From Chrysophaeum taylorii (taxonomy: Eukaryota; Sar; Pelagophyceae; Pelagomonadales; Pelagomonadaceae), in the NCBI GenBank assembly GCA_029834535.1, contig JAQMWT010000370.1, positions 186,001 through 250,000 of the forward strand: DNA of 64,000 nt. The letters are read 5' to 3'. Positions within the stretch are counted from its first letter, which is position 1; each line of letters starts with the position of its first letter. A program made the position numbers and the translations under genes. The notes beneath the pieces were generated by a model. The model made no database searches, was not told where the DNA came from, and worked only from the letters and a program-made list of their open reading frames with translations. This document shows, in pieces, positions 1 to 9,824 of the stretch.

Positions 1-179
1 GGCAAGGTTGACCACTGTCTCGTCGACGAGACGGGAAGCGTCTGGGGTCGTAACGCGCGTCCTCTGAACCACCCCCGGGTAAACCCGTCGTCCACTCTTT
101 GACCGCTCGAATAGTCGCGAACGACACACACCTTGTCGCTCGACCGAATCCGCGTCTCGAGGCGCTTGGCCAATCAGCG

Positions 180-395
180 GCGCTTGGTCAGCGCATCTCG
201 GATGCGCGCGAGGATAGTAGCGTGCACCGGAGCTTTGTTGAAAGAAAGCGCGAAGTCTCGCCTCAACAAGAGGGAGAGCAAGCATACAACAAAAGACGGT
301 GCTGCCGTCGAGTCCCGTGATGCTCATGATGCGCCCAAGGTCGAGCGGTTGGCTCTCCCGAACGAACGAACGTCGTCGTTCAAGCTCAAGCTCTC
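180..395 (+). repeat. Diverged dispersed repeat, copy 1
   Basis: Positions about 180-395 align by eye, with many substitutions and small gaps, to about 3605-3812. Shared landmarks are a GCTTGGTCAGC box, a GATAG-(N)-GCACCG box, a CGTGATG...GATGCGCC box and a final CGAGCGG-(N)-CTCTCCCGAACG box. The order of boxes is the same in both copies. No protein is recognised in any frame. Probably an old transposon-derived sequence or a decayed duplicate. Confidence 0.5.
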
Positions 396-570
396 CGCAA
401 CGCAACAGACGTACTCTGGTGGCAAACCAGGAGGAGTGAGGGAGGGAGGGTTTTTTTTGTGTTGTTCTGTCGAAAACGGGGGGGTGGTCTTCTTTCTAGT
501 TTTAATACGAATCTTATCCTAACCCTAAAGCTTGGAATAAGGAGGAGGACAACAACAACAACAACCAACA

Positions 571-2172
571 ATGGAAGTGATCCTCCTCCCCCTCCTCCTC
601 GTCGTCATTGGCGCGTGGAGCCTCGAGCCGACGGTTATCGGGGTCGACGTCGGGACCGGGTCGGCGCGCGCCGGGCTGTTTAGCTTGGACGGGCGACTGC
701 TGAGGAGCGCCGTGGCGAAGATATCGATCCATCACGCTGGATGTTTCGTTGAACAAAATTCGGACGAGATCTGGGAGGCCGTGGGGAAATGCGTTCGCGA
801 AATCGGCGACACGTCGTCGGTTGTGGGGATCGGCTTCGACGCGACGTGCTCGCTCGTTGTCCTGGACGAGTCGCTTCGTCCGTTGAGAGTGTCGGACGGA
901 GATAGGAACGTAGTAGTATGGATGGACCATCGCGCCGCGGCGCAAGCCGCGAGAATCAATGCCGAGGCTGATCCCGGCGTGCTTCGGAATGTCGGGGGGA
1001 GGATTTCCCCCGAAATGGAGATCCCAAAGATATGCTGGCTCTACGAGAACGCGGGGGAAGATTGGATCCCCGGGCAGTTCATGGACCTGACGGACTACCT
1101 CACCTGGCGCGCGACGGGCGATCTCACGCGGTCGTTGTGCACGGTCGCGTGCAAGTGGAACTACGACAACGGGTGGAACCTGGAATATCTGCGTCAGTTC
1201 TTGCCAGACGGCGTCGAAAACCTGATCGGCTCGTCGTTTCTTCCGCCGGGAGCGAGAATCGGCGAGCTCTCCGAAAGCGCGGCAGCCGACTTAAACCTGC
1301 CGCGCGTCGCCGTGGCCGCGGGCGCGATCGACGCGCACGCTGGTGGTTTGGGGTGCGTCGGGTACGACGGCAACTACGACGACAAGCTCGCGTTGGTGGC
1401 CGGAACGTCGGCGTGTCACATGGTCTCGTCGCCGAGGCCCGCGTTCGTCCCGGGAGTCTGGGGTCCTTACGCCGACGCGATGGTCCCGGGGACCTATCTC
1501 ACCGAAGGCGGGCAGACCGCCGCGGGGGCGTTGCTGGATTATGTCTTGTCGCGCTTTTTTAACAACCGTAAATCGTCTGCCGACCTCGAGATCGAGCTGG
1601 AGCGAATGAGGAGCGACAGAGGTCTCGATCACGTAGCCTTCCTCGCGAGAGACGTGCACGTAGACCCCGATTTTCGAGGAAACCGGAGTCCCCTCGCCGA
1701 GCCCCAGAAATTGGGGGCCATCGTAGGCCTGTCGATGGAGCGCGACGACGACGAAAACTCGGCGTTGCTCTATCTCGCGACTATCCAGGCCTTAGCCTAC
1801 CAGACCCGCCACATCCTGGACGTGGTGCGAGATGCGGGTGGTTCGAAGCAACTTCGGGAGGTCGTCGTCTGCGGCGGCCTCGCGAAGAATTCGTTATACC
1901 TTCAGACTCATGCCGACGTCCTGGGCATTCCCGTCGCCGTTCCCCGCGAAGACGAGCCTGTCCTCCTGGGGGCTGCCCTCCTGGGGGCGACCGCCGCGGG
2001 AATGTACCCCGACATCCCCCACGCCATGCGCGCGATGACCGGCGTCAAGGCCCGTCTCGCCCCGACGCCCGACCTCCGGTCCTTCCACGACGCCAAGTAT
2101 GCGATCTTTCGGGATCTCGCAGCCTCGGACTTCCAGGCCCGGATGCGTCACACCCTGCGGACTGATGACTGA
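571..2172 (+). CDS. FGGY: FGGY-family carbohydrate kinase (D-ribulokinase-like)
   Basis: A 533-residue protein of the FGGY sugar kinase family, which phosphorylates sugars such as D-ribulose with ATP. The first actin-like ATPase fold starts with VIGVDVGTGSARAGLF near residues 22-37. A second nucleotide-binding segment, LALVAGTSACHMV, lies near 273-285. The C-terminal half has the family segment VVVCGGLAKNSLY near 430, followed by the PVAVPREDEPVLLGAALL segment that closes the active site. Length matches eukaryotic FGGY/YDR109c proteins (about 550). The ATG at 571 follows an AAC-rich leader. The first 18 residues (MEVILLPLLLVVIGAWSL) are strongly hydrophobic and look like a signal peptide, which is unusual for this normally soluble cytosolic enzyme. 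Family call firm; substrate inferred from family. Confidence 0.9.
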   Translation: MEVILLPLLLVVIGAWSLEPTVIGVDVGTGSARAGLFSLDGRLLRSAVAKISIHHAGCFVEQNSDEIWEAVGKCVREIGDTSSVVGIGFDATCSLVVLDESLRPLRVSDGDRNVVVWMDHRAAAQAARINAEADPGVLRNVGGRISPEMEIPKICWLYENAGEDWIPGQFMDLTDYLTWRATGDLTRSLCTVACKWNYDNGWNLEYLRQFLPDGVENLIGSSFLPPGARIGELSESAAADLNLPRVAVAAGAIDAHAGGLGCVGYDGNYDDKLALVAGTSACHMVSSPRPAFVPGVWGPYADAMVPGTYLTEGGQTAAGALLDYVLSRFFNNRKSSADLEIELERMRSDRGLDHVAFLARDVHVDPDFRGNRSPLAEPQKLGAIVGLSMERDDDENSALLYLATIQALAYQTRHILDVVRDAGGSKQLREVVVCGGLAKNSLYLQTHADVLGIPVAVPREDEPVLLGAALLGATAAGMYPDIPHAMRAMTGVKARLAPTPDLRSFHDAKYAIFRDLAASDFQARMRHTLRTDD

Positions 2173-3604
2173 CGGCGCCCTCCCTCCCTGGATTCTCGAG
2201 CTCTAGAAAGTAACCCTTCCCTTCCCTTCTCGAAAGGAGACCTCCATATCGAAAAAATAAAACAAAGCTGTATTCTGGATGATGATGGGGTCGACGCGAC
2301 GTTGACTGCGTTGAGCTTCTTGGACGACCAACTGGACTCGTGAGGCACGCAGTAGTCCCGTCGTCAACCATCGTGGTCGTCCATACATTCATATTCAAGC
2401 GACGAGCCCGGTCGTCCTTGTTCCGTTCACCTCCTGCTTGAAGGACCTTGGGGGATCCGCCTCGAGCCGAAGCGGTCATCGTACTTGACAAATATCCATC
2501 TCGAATCGTCCGTCTTTGGAGTCGAGATCCTCCTCCTCGACGATGCCAGGCATCCATCCAGGAGGCGCCCGGATGGGCAGCCAAGTTGTTCGCGACGAAT
2601 CGGTTGCTGGTTCCTTCTTCGACGCGCATCGCTCCTCGGCACCCACAAGCCGCCGAGACTCCATGTCGAGGCGCTGCGCCGTCGCGGTTCCCGGGACGGG
2701 CAGTTGCTGCCTGCGCATCGCCGGCACAACAACCACCGACAAAGCTGTCGTAAGTATGCTTCAGGTGCCCCGGCAAAAAAGACCGCGCTCTCGGTGGTGC
2801 CGGCCTTGCCGATGGTCGCGTCCTGTAGGACTCGGGCTCGAGGTCCTCCATGCCCATGCCGTACCATTCACTCAATATTCGGCGTGCATCCGCACGACGT
2901 CGCCGTGCAGCTCTGCTCGAGGGCGGTGTCGAGGCGCACGTTGACGGTTGAGTCATCGTCTCGTTGCCCGCGACCTCGTCGTGCGTACGAGGTGTCCCGA
3001 TTCTTGGAAGTATCGGCGATCTGCGGTTCTTCTTTTCGATGGCGCTTTCTTTGGCCGGGTGGTGGTCGATGGCACGCAAGAGGCCTGCGAAATTTTTTGC
3101 GGCGGAGACGAGTTGCCTCGACGTCGAGACAGGACATTCCGCTCCATGTCGAGTCACCAGCCTCGGGGATTTTTTTTTTTTCTGGCGCTTCACAAAAAAA
3201 AACCTCAGTATCGGCCCACCCGAAGACGTTGTCGATCTGACCACGCCGGACGCGCTTTTGACGTGCGTTTTAGAGAACATCCTGGCGTAATACTGAGCCG
3301 AACTTGACCCGATTTGTGAGCCCTGCCGCCGTTGGCCACGGCGACAAGTCGCAGAGCCTGGCGTGGAGGCAGTCTAGGACCCAGGCTTCGAATATCTGGC
3401 CTTGATTTCCGGATTGAGTCGAAAATCCTAGGGCCGCGGAGATCTTGGTCCAACAGTCGACTGACAGTCTGACCGACGCCGCTCGTCGGTCGAAAACTTA
3501 GCGTAGGCCTCTACGGACGCGTCGAACGCTCTCGTACTTGTCACGAAATACGGGAGGTCCCGGCGTTGTGTCACAACGAAAGTACGCGCGTTTTGTTGTT
3601 TGAG

Positions 3605-3812
3605 GTGCTTGGTCAGCAGCGCGTCCGTGATGCGAGAAAGGATAGCCTGCACCGAACTGCCTTTGCGCATCGCAGGCGCCAAGTCCCGCCGCCTACAAGA
3701 AGGAGCGCAAACATAAAACTGGCGACGATTCTGGTGACGTTCGTGATGCGCCACGCGTCGAGCGGCTCTCCCGAACGTCGTGATTCAAGGTCGTCCGAGA
3801 AAAGAATGGGAC
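3605..3812 (+). repeat. Diverged dispersed repeat, copy 2
   Basis: Partner of the sequence at about 180-395, same orientation, boxes in the same order. The two copies bracket the FGGY kinase gene, so they are direct repeats about 3.4 kb apart. Confidence 0.5.
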
Positions 3813-4250
3813 ATCGGCCTTGTTGGTATTTTGCCCAAAGAAAGGCGACTTTTCGCTGCTGCCAGGTTCCTATCGCGGCGGCGGCGTTATGATGCATGCT
3901 TGCTCGAGGTCGTTCTCCAACATCATGCGCGCACGTCTCGGTATCATCTTTGACTATTTCATTGCAGCAGCTTTGACTATTTCATGGCAATGTCGTGAAG
4001 GTCGGGAACCAGCGTGCGTTTTCAAGACAAAGCAGGATGATGTACTCGCTGGACGTCGCTACAACGCAAAAATCGGAAGTCGCGCTCGAAGCAGTCAGCG
4101 AACGCAGATGATGTGGTGTTTCTGTTTCCCGACCGTCTGTGCATGAGAAGGCGCCCCGTCTCGCCGGGCATTTATTTTGCCAGATGGGATATGGAAGTCC
4201 ACACGGGTGACCGCCACGGTTCTAAAGAGTCGAAATCAATCCGAGATACT

Positions 4251-4420
4251 GTTTGTTTGGTTTGTTTGGTTTGTTTGGTTTGTTTGGTTTGTTTGTTTGT
4301 TTGTTTGGTTTGTTTGTTTGTTTGGTTTGGTTTGTTTGTTTGTTTGTTTGTTTGTTTGTTTGTTTGTTTGTTTGTTTGTTTGTTTGTTTGTTTGTTTGTT
4401 TGTTTGTTTGTTTGTTTGTT
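4251..4420 (+). repeat. (TTTG)n tetranucleotide microsatellite
   Basis: 170 bp made of GTTT/GTTTG units. The 5' third alternates TTTGG and TTTG units; the 3' part is a pure run of TTTG. It is open in several frames and yields Phe-Val-Cys-Leu or Lys-Gln-Thr-Asn repeat peptides, which are artefacts. Confidence 0.97.
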
Positions 4421-5504
4421 ACCAAGCAACCAGACCGTAGATGCGTCACCCGCCACCTTTCTTCGGGGATCATGGTGATGCCTAACCGAGGTTGTTTTCG
4501 ATCGCCTACGGTGCTTTCACTGCGCGTGGTCGTGATGTGCCACGTGTAGCACACGACGCCGGATTTGGAAACACTGTATTATCAAAGCTTGTTGTTCGAC
4601 CCTCCTTCAGCGCGCCCTTGGAGACTAAGTAGAGTTACGTCTCTCGCCGACAACTCCGCAGGCCACGTTACCCGCATATGCCCTGGAACCGGTTCCCTTG
4701 GATGCGCTCTTCCTGGTGCACCTTTGGCCCCCGCGGGCCGGGTCCGCACAGTTCGCGTAGGGCCGGGGTCTCTCAAAATAAGGCAACCCGCAAATTTCCA
4801 CGTACCAAGGAAGATTCTTAGGCGTGGTACTCATTATTGACTGTCGGTGACCACTCACTGGCGACAGATCATCATCATCAAGTCGCCCTCAATCCTCATT
4901 TCTACCACCCTCGCCAGTTTTGGGAAAACGCCCGACGAAGCTGATCCCGCACGCCTCGGCGCTGGAATTAGCCCCCATGCTACGGGCTGGCCTAGGCAGT
5001 AGGAAGAGAAGGGTTTTTAAAATTGGCCGACTATGATCGCTACACACGGTTGCGATGGAGGACGATGCCCGCTGAACCCGCGCCTTGCGAGGGCATCCGT
5101 CCTCCCTCCCGGCGTAGGTTGGCACCTGTTCGTTCGCCTAAAAGCAGAAAGGCCGGTTTGAAGCCGCGGAAGGTTCGCAGTGGGACGGACGGATTATATT
5201 ATATGACTGGGGGGCGGGAGATGGTTGTCAGTCAAATCGCGGTCTCCGGGTTGGCGACAGGCGTCAGGTCCCCCTCGAGGCTGTTTCCATTACCCCTCGT
5301 GTGGTGCACGTCCCGTGATTCTGATCATGCGCCGCGCTACGGCGTTGGGATCAGTGCGTGCGCACGCCCCCCCAATCTGTGCTAGTTTAAGGGTCACGCA
5401 ATAAAAACAAAAATAAAAAACCCTCAAGGGTCACGCAATAAAAACAAAAAAAAAAAACCCTCATGTGGTGGTGGTGGTGGTATTGGCTTTAAAAATAGGA
5501 CCAC

Positions 5505-6524
5505 ATGTCGAATAACAACAAGCCGTGGGTGGAGAAATATCGGCCCAAGGTGCTGAGCGAAGTTGTCGGGAACGAGGAGGCCGTCGCGCGTCTGGAGGCG
5601 ATCGCCGCAACGGGCAACCTGCCGAACGTGATTCTCGCTGGGCCTCCAGGCACTGGGAAAACGACATCAATGCTCGCACTCGCGCGGCAGATGCTTGGAG
5701 ATGTTTACAACGAAGGCGTCCTCGAACTGAATGCCTCGGACGACCGCGGAATCGAGGTGGTGCGAGAACGCATCAAGATGTTCGCGAAAAAGCGCGTGAA
5801 CGTTCCCGAAGGAGCGCACAAGCTCGTGGTGTTGGACGAGGCGGATTCGATGACGACCGCCGCCCAGCAGGCGATGCGTCGGACGATGGAAGTGTATTCG
5901 AACACGACGAGATTCGCCCTCGCATGCAACAATTCGAACAAAATCGCAGAGCCCATTCAGAGCAGATGCGCTATGGTGCGCTTCTCGAAACTTTCGGACA
6001 AGCACGTGCTGGATAGGCTCGAATTCGTGTGTCGCCAAGAAAATGTGACCGCAACGGCCAAGGGCCTCGAAGCTCTCATATTCACCGCCGATGGCGACAT
6101 GCGGAACGCGTTGAACAATCTTCAATCGACGTATTCGGGCTTTGGCGTCGTCGACGACGTCTCGGTGTTTAGGGTCTGCGATCAGCCGCACCCCGTCGTC
6201 GTCGCCCGTATCCTCACAAACTGCCTCGATGGGGACCTCGAGAAGGGCCTCCAGGACCTCCAAACCCTCTGGGGCCAGGGGTATGCGGCAATTGACCTCA
6301 TCCAAACATTCTTCAAGGTCACGAGAGCGCTCGACGTTCCCGAGGCGCCAAAATTAGCCCTCCTCAAGCACGTCGGCTTTGCGCACATGCGCATCGCCGA
6401 CGGCGCCGCCACCCTCCTCCAGCTCGCGGGTCTCCTCGCCAAAATATCCAACGCCAATCTCAAGGTCAAGGTTCGTCACCTCGTCGACGACGGCGTGGAC
6501 CTCGACGGTGGTGGTGGTATGTGA
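5505..6524 (+). CDS. RFC2: Replication factor C subunit 2 (clamp-loader AAA+ ATPase)
   Basis: A 339-residue clamp-loader small subunit, equivalent to human RFC2/RFC40 and yeast Rfc4. In the RFC pentamer it loads PCNA onto primer-template junctions in the nucleus. Walker A GPPGTGKT is at 46-53, the DEAD Walker B at 111-114, and the RFC-box SRC motif carrying the arginine finger at 153-155. The segment KPWVEKYRP at the N terminus is the classic RFC box II. The assignment to subunit 2 rather than 4, 5 or 3 rests on the sequence around LELNASDDRGIEVVR and TRFALACNNSNKIAEPIQSRC, which follows RFC2/Rfc4. It is full length with no intron. Its stop lies 51 bp from the convergent stop of the ABC-like gene. 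Confidence 0.95.
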   Translation: MSNNNKPWVEKYRPKVLSEVVGNEEAVARLEAIAATGNLPNVILAGPPGTGKTTSMLALARQMLGDVYNEGVLELNASDDRGIEVVRERIKMFAKKRVNVPEGAHKLVVLDEADSMTTAAQQAMRRTMEVYSNTTRFALACNNSNKIAEPIQSRCAMVRFSKLSDKHVLDRLEFVCRQENVTATAKGLEALIFTADGDMRNALNNLQSTYSGFGVVDDVSVFRVCDQPHPVVVARILTNCLDGDLEKGLQDLQTLWGQGYAAIDLIQTFFKVTRALDVPEAPKLALLKHVGFAHMRIADGAATLLQLAGLLAKISNANLKVKVRHLVDDGVDLDGGGGM

Positions 6525-6575
6525 ATAATATTGCAAGTCGACGACGACGACAAGACAAGGTTTTTGAGTAAAAAA

Positions 6576-9500
6576 TTAACTAAGCGAGTGCCTCCGACCG
6601 TCGTCCTCATCGTACCTCGGGGGGTGCGCGATCCTGATCTCGGTCGGGACCTTGCCCTTGGAGATGGAAATCTCGCGATCGACGAGGACGCAGTAGGCTC
6701 TGTCGGGAAGACGCATGATGACGGTCCTGGATTTAGGCTGGTCCGGGGGCACCGCGCCGGCCTCGATTGCAGTTCGTCGTCGGACGTCGGGGACGAGGCC
6801 GCCGCGCGTGTACAAGCGGAGAGCATCGACGCTCTCGGGCGTCACGCAGTGGAGGTTGTTGACCAAGAGCAAATCGGGAAAGGTGAGGATGTGCTGGGCG
6901 AGGTGCATCAAGGCCGTATCGGTGACAGAGTAGCGCATGGAGCTCCGGGTGATGATAGGGTTGGCGGCGATGACGTCGGCGTTCATCCCGAGCTTGCGGC
7001 ACAGTTGCGCGATTTCGGCGTCGGTGACGCCCGAGCTTTCCTCGTCGCCGCAGCCATACCTGAGGTTTTCCATGAGGGTCCCGGCGACGGGCATGCAGTC
7101 GAGTTCGGCCGGAACGAGGGTTGCGAGGAAGTCGGGCGGGGGATAGACGTTGCCTGATTTGGGCAGGACGTGGCCCGACAACAACCAGATAAATTCGACG
7201 TTGAGGAATCGGTCGTTGTCGTTGTCGATGCCGTAGATGCGTCCCCCCAGGGGGATGTTGCCCGAACAGTCGACGAAATCCTCTTCTTTCGCCAAGGCCT
7301 TGGCCGACGAGGTCGACTCCCAGGCCACCGGGAGATCGGTGCCGCTCACTTTGTCGAAGCGAATCACGCTCCAGACGTGACGTCGTCGCTCGTCGGTCGC
7401 GATCGGATTGCGTTTTATTGGCGCGAGGTCGCGCTCCCAGCGTTCGTTGTGCGCGAGGCTCGCGGCGACGAGTTTCAAGCGATAGTCGCGATAATCCTCG
7501 TTGCATACCGTCTCGGCGAAATAGTCGAGTTGGGCCAGGCCGTAGCGAAAGCGCTCGATCGAGTCGTCGAGGTTCGACAAGACGGTACCCTGCAAGATCA
7601 TCAAGTAGAGCATGACGCTAAAATCGGCGAGCGAGATGACGTCGGTCGCGACGAGCACGGGGGACATCGCGACGTAGAGCCACACCAAAATCGCCCAGGC
7701 CCAATATTTGCTCCAGTAGTTGTGGTCGAGGTAGTACCAGGTCTGGTTTCGGTCGTGGAGGAACTTGGCGTAGCCGGCGTCGATCCTCCGCATGCTGCGG
7801 TGCGCGACGTCTAAAGTCGAGTGAATCACGCGGTTGTTGATGAGGTTGTCGAGCTCCGAATTGATGAGCGTTTGCCTGTCCTCGGTTTCGTAGAAGGACG
7901 TCGGCGTCGGCCACCCTCGGACGTGTTGGACGTGACGCGCGAGCACGAGGCTCCCGATAATGCCGGTAAAGCCGACGGGAAACAACCAGACGCGTCGTTT
8001 TCCCTGGCGAAAGACCACCGACGCCGCCAGCAGCACGACCGTCGAGACGAAGAGGCGCAGCGTCAGCATCGTCGAGTGCCACGTGTTTCGGATGCAGTCC
8101 TCCATTTGGGCGAAGAGTTTGTGAAACCTGCCGTTGAGCGAAGGGTCCTGGAGGTGAAGGAAGGGAATCGACGTGAAGTAGCGAACCAATCGCAAGCTGT
8201 TGAATCTCCCGAGGGCCCAATACCCGAAGAACGAGTACCGAATCCGTTGCAAGATGCAGGTCGCGAATATCCCGATCGCCGCGAGCGCGACGGCCTCGGA
8301 CTGGCGCTTTTCGGGGATCGTCGTTTTGAGGAGACGAAGGTAAATGCCCGGGAGGAGAAACGAGGCGTATCCGGCGACGAACACGAACTGTGCAAAATAC
8401 CAAAGCACGAAGCGCGGCCGAAAGTACCGCGGAATGTGAAGCCGGAGATCGTCATACAAGAAGCGGCAAAACACTAAAATCCGAAACGGCCAGTACGTTT
8501 CCCTGCTAAACAGGTCCTTGTCGAAGGGCTGGCTGCGCGGAAACTCGTCGATGTTGATGATGTGCATGGTGCAACACCTCCAGTCCAAGCATTCCTCGCC
8601 GTCGTTCTCCTTGTCGCGGACGCGATTCTTTTTACCGTTATCGTCGTCGATAACGACTCTCAGAATCAACGCCGAGTCCCAGTTCGGGTGGTACACGGTT
8701 TCGATTTCCACCCTAGCGCTGGCGACCCCCGCCGCGAAGTGAACGGGCCTCCTCGACAAAGGGATGTAGTGGAACCCGGGCCGCGCGCCCAAATAAGTCT
8801 CGACGGTCGAGATCGTCACGTCGGCGGGGCGTCGCGTATTTCGGCGTACGAGCAAGACGGCCGATTTTCCCGTCTCGCTCGCGTAGAATCGTCGCGACGC
8901 GAACAAGACGTCGTTCGGTTCGTTGGGCTTCCTGCCTCTCTTCAGCTGTCCGAGCTTGGGCGGAATCGGAATCGGCTCGGCGTACACCCTCGCCGCCTGC
9001 TTGAGAGAATCGCGCCGAGACCCCCGTCTCCCACCGCCTCTCCCCCCCGACTCGAGCGAATCGCGGCTCGCACTAAACGAGTGAATCATAGACGTCCAGT
9101 ACGAGTCCGACGACGACGACGTTTCGCCGTCCGACGACTCGGAAGAAGACGACGACGACGACGACGACGACGACTCGGAAGAAGCGTCGTCGTCGCCTCC
9201 TCCTCGTCGTCGTCGTCGTCGTCGACGACCGGAAGCAGCAGCCGCCGCCGCAATCGACCTCCGCTGCACCTCAATCGGCACACGATGTTCCATCGACCCC
9301 CGCCGTCCGTTCGCCGCTCGGACGCCGCGCGCGGCCGATTCGCTCCGGCAGCCGCTCGTCGAGTTGTTCCGTCGTGGATACATCGCCTGCGGCACGAGCT
9401 CGTCGATCGATGCCGTCGCAATCTCGAGGTCCATCCCAGAATCTGACGTCAGCCCGAGGCGCCCCCCCGGGGGGCCGTCTTCCTCCTCTTCTTCTTCTAG

Positions 9501-9824
9501 ACCCCGCGACCGCGCCGCCGTCACGAGCCAAGAGTGAAACCTCGACACGAGCCTCATCATCCGAATGTAACTGTAGTACGCAACATCCCCCCAGTGCTGC
9601 CTCGACACGTAGGGCACCATGAGCCAGCAAAACGACGGCAAGAGCAGACAAACGGCCGCGACATAATGCATGAACACGTGGTGTGACGGCACCGACCTTA
9701 CCTCCTCGTCATCATCCTGCTCTTCGTCCTCGTCGTCGGTAATGTTGTTGCAAAGCGATGCCACCATCGACGCGTTTGCCGCCGCCAGCACGCGCGCCAG
9801 CGACGGACACTCGCACTCACTCAT
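6576..9824 (-). CDS. ABC-transporter-like membrane protein with degenerate ATPase domain
   Basis: A 1082-residue protein. The N terminus has one hydrophobic stretch (VFMHYVAAVCLLLPSFCWLM) followed by a long Ser/Asp/Glu/Arg-rich region to about residue 400. Residues about 430-760 form a six-helix-like ABC exporter membrane domain, including DPSLNGRFHKLFAQMEDC, as in half-transporters of the ABCD or SbmA type. Residues about 790-1060 align in order with a nucleotide-binding domain, but each catalytic motif is altered. The Walker A position reads GIDNDNDRF, the Q-loop region ATLVPAELDCMPVAGT lacks the usual Gln, the signature LSGGQ position reads YSVTD, and Walker B reads PDLLLVNN without Asp-Glu. 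The fold seems kept (NLRYGCGDEE, SVDALRLY) while ATP hydrolysis should be lost. Subfamily is uncertain; the degeneracy is directly visible. Confidence 0.7.
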   Translation of the reverse strand: MSECECPSLARVLAAANASMVASLCNNITDDEDEEQDDDEEVRSVPSHHVFMHYVAAVCLLLPSFCWLMVPYVSRQHWGDVAYYSYIRMMRLVSRFHSWLVTAARSRGLEEEEEEDGPPGGRLGLTSDSGMDLEIATASIDELVPQAMYPRRNNSTSGCRSESAARGVRAANGRRGSMEHRVPIEVQRRSIAAAAAASGRRRRRRRRGGGDDDASSESSSSSSSSSSSESSDGETSSSSDSYWTSMIHSFSASRDSLESGGRGGGRRGSRRDSLKQAARVYAEPIPIPPKLGQLKRGRKPNEPNDVLFASRRFYASETGKSAVLLVRRNTRRPADVTISTVETYLGARPGFHYIPLSRRPVHFAAGVASARVEIETVYHPNWDSALILRVVIDDDNGKKNRVRDKENDGEECLDWRCCTMHIINIDEFPRSQPFDKDLFSRETYWPFRILVFCRFLYDDLRLHIPRYFRPRFVLWYFAQFVFVAGYASFLLPGIYLRLLKTTIPEKRQSEAVALAAIGIFATCILQRIRYSFFGYWALGRFNSLRLVRYFTSIPFLHLQDPSLNGRFHKLFAQMEDCIRNTWHSTMLTLRLFVSTVVLLAASVVFRQGKRRVWLFPVGFTGIIGSLVLARHVQHVRGWPTPTSFYETEDRQTLINSELDNLINNRVIHSTLDVAHRSMRRIDAGYAKFLHDRNQTWYYLDHNYWSKYWAWAILVWLYVAMSPVLVATDVISLADFSVMLYLMILQGTVLSNLDDSIERFRYGLAQLDYFAETVCNEDYRDYRLKLVAASLAHNERWERDLAPIKRNPIATDERRRHVWSVIRFDKVSGTDLPVAWESTSSAKALAKEEDFVDCSGNIPLGGRIYGIDNDNDRFLNVEFIWLLSGHVLPKSGNVYPPPDFLATLVPAELDCMPVAGTLMENLRYGCGDEESSGVTDAEIAQLCRKLGMNADVIAANPIITRSSMRYSVTDTALMHLAQHILTFPDLLLVNNLHCVTPESVDALRLYTRGGLVPDVRRRTAIEAGAVPPDQPKSRTVIMRLPDRAYCVLVDREISISKGKVPTEIRIAHPPRYDEDDGRRHSLS

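Larger units (their letters stand above)
2173..5504. other. Gene-free interval with decayed repeats
   Basis: Several open frames exist on both strands but none shows a recognisable domain, and their composition follows strand-shadow patterns (Arg/Ser-rich). The interval contains the second copy of a diverged repeat (about 3605-3812), a long TTTG microsatellite (4251-4420), a weak third relative of the CCCGTGAT...ATGCGCC box near 5310-5335, and a duplicated AT-rich stretch at 5392-5460 in which a GGGTCACGCAATAAAAACAAAAA unit occurs twice just upstream of RFC2. Confidence 0.6.

Noticed and set aside
515-530. Telomere-like CCTAACCCTAA
   Set aside because: Less than two CCCTAA units; no array, so no evidence of a telomere or interstitial telomeric block.
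2045-3280. Long minus-strand open frame of 411 codons downstream of the FGGY kinase
   Set aside because: Overlaps the kinase C terminus antisense, Arg/Ser-rich composition, no domain, and low-complexity stretches; judged a shadow of GC-rich sequence.
4113-4478. Phe/Val/Cys/Leu-rich and Lys/Gln/Thr/Asn-rich proteins over the TTTG tract
   Set aside because: Translations of a microsatellite; no coding evidence.
4640-4800. Possible tRNA or other structured RNA gene
   Set aside because: No A-box/B-box pair or cloverleaf could be constructed; no tRNA, rRNA or snRNA is recognised anywhere in the window.
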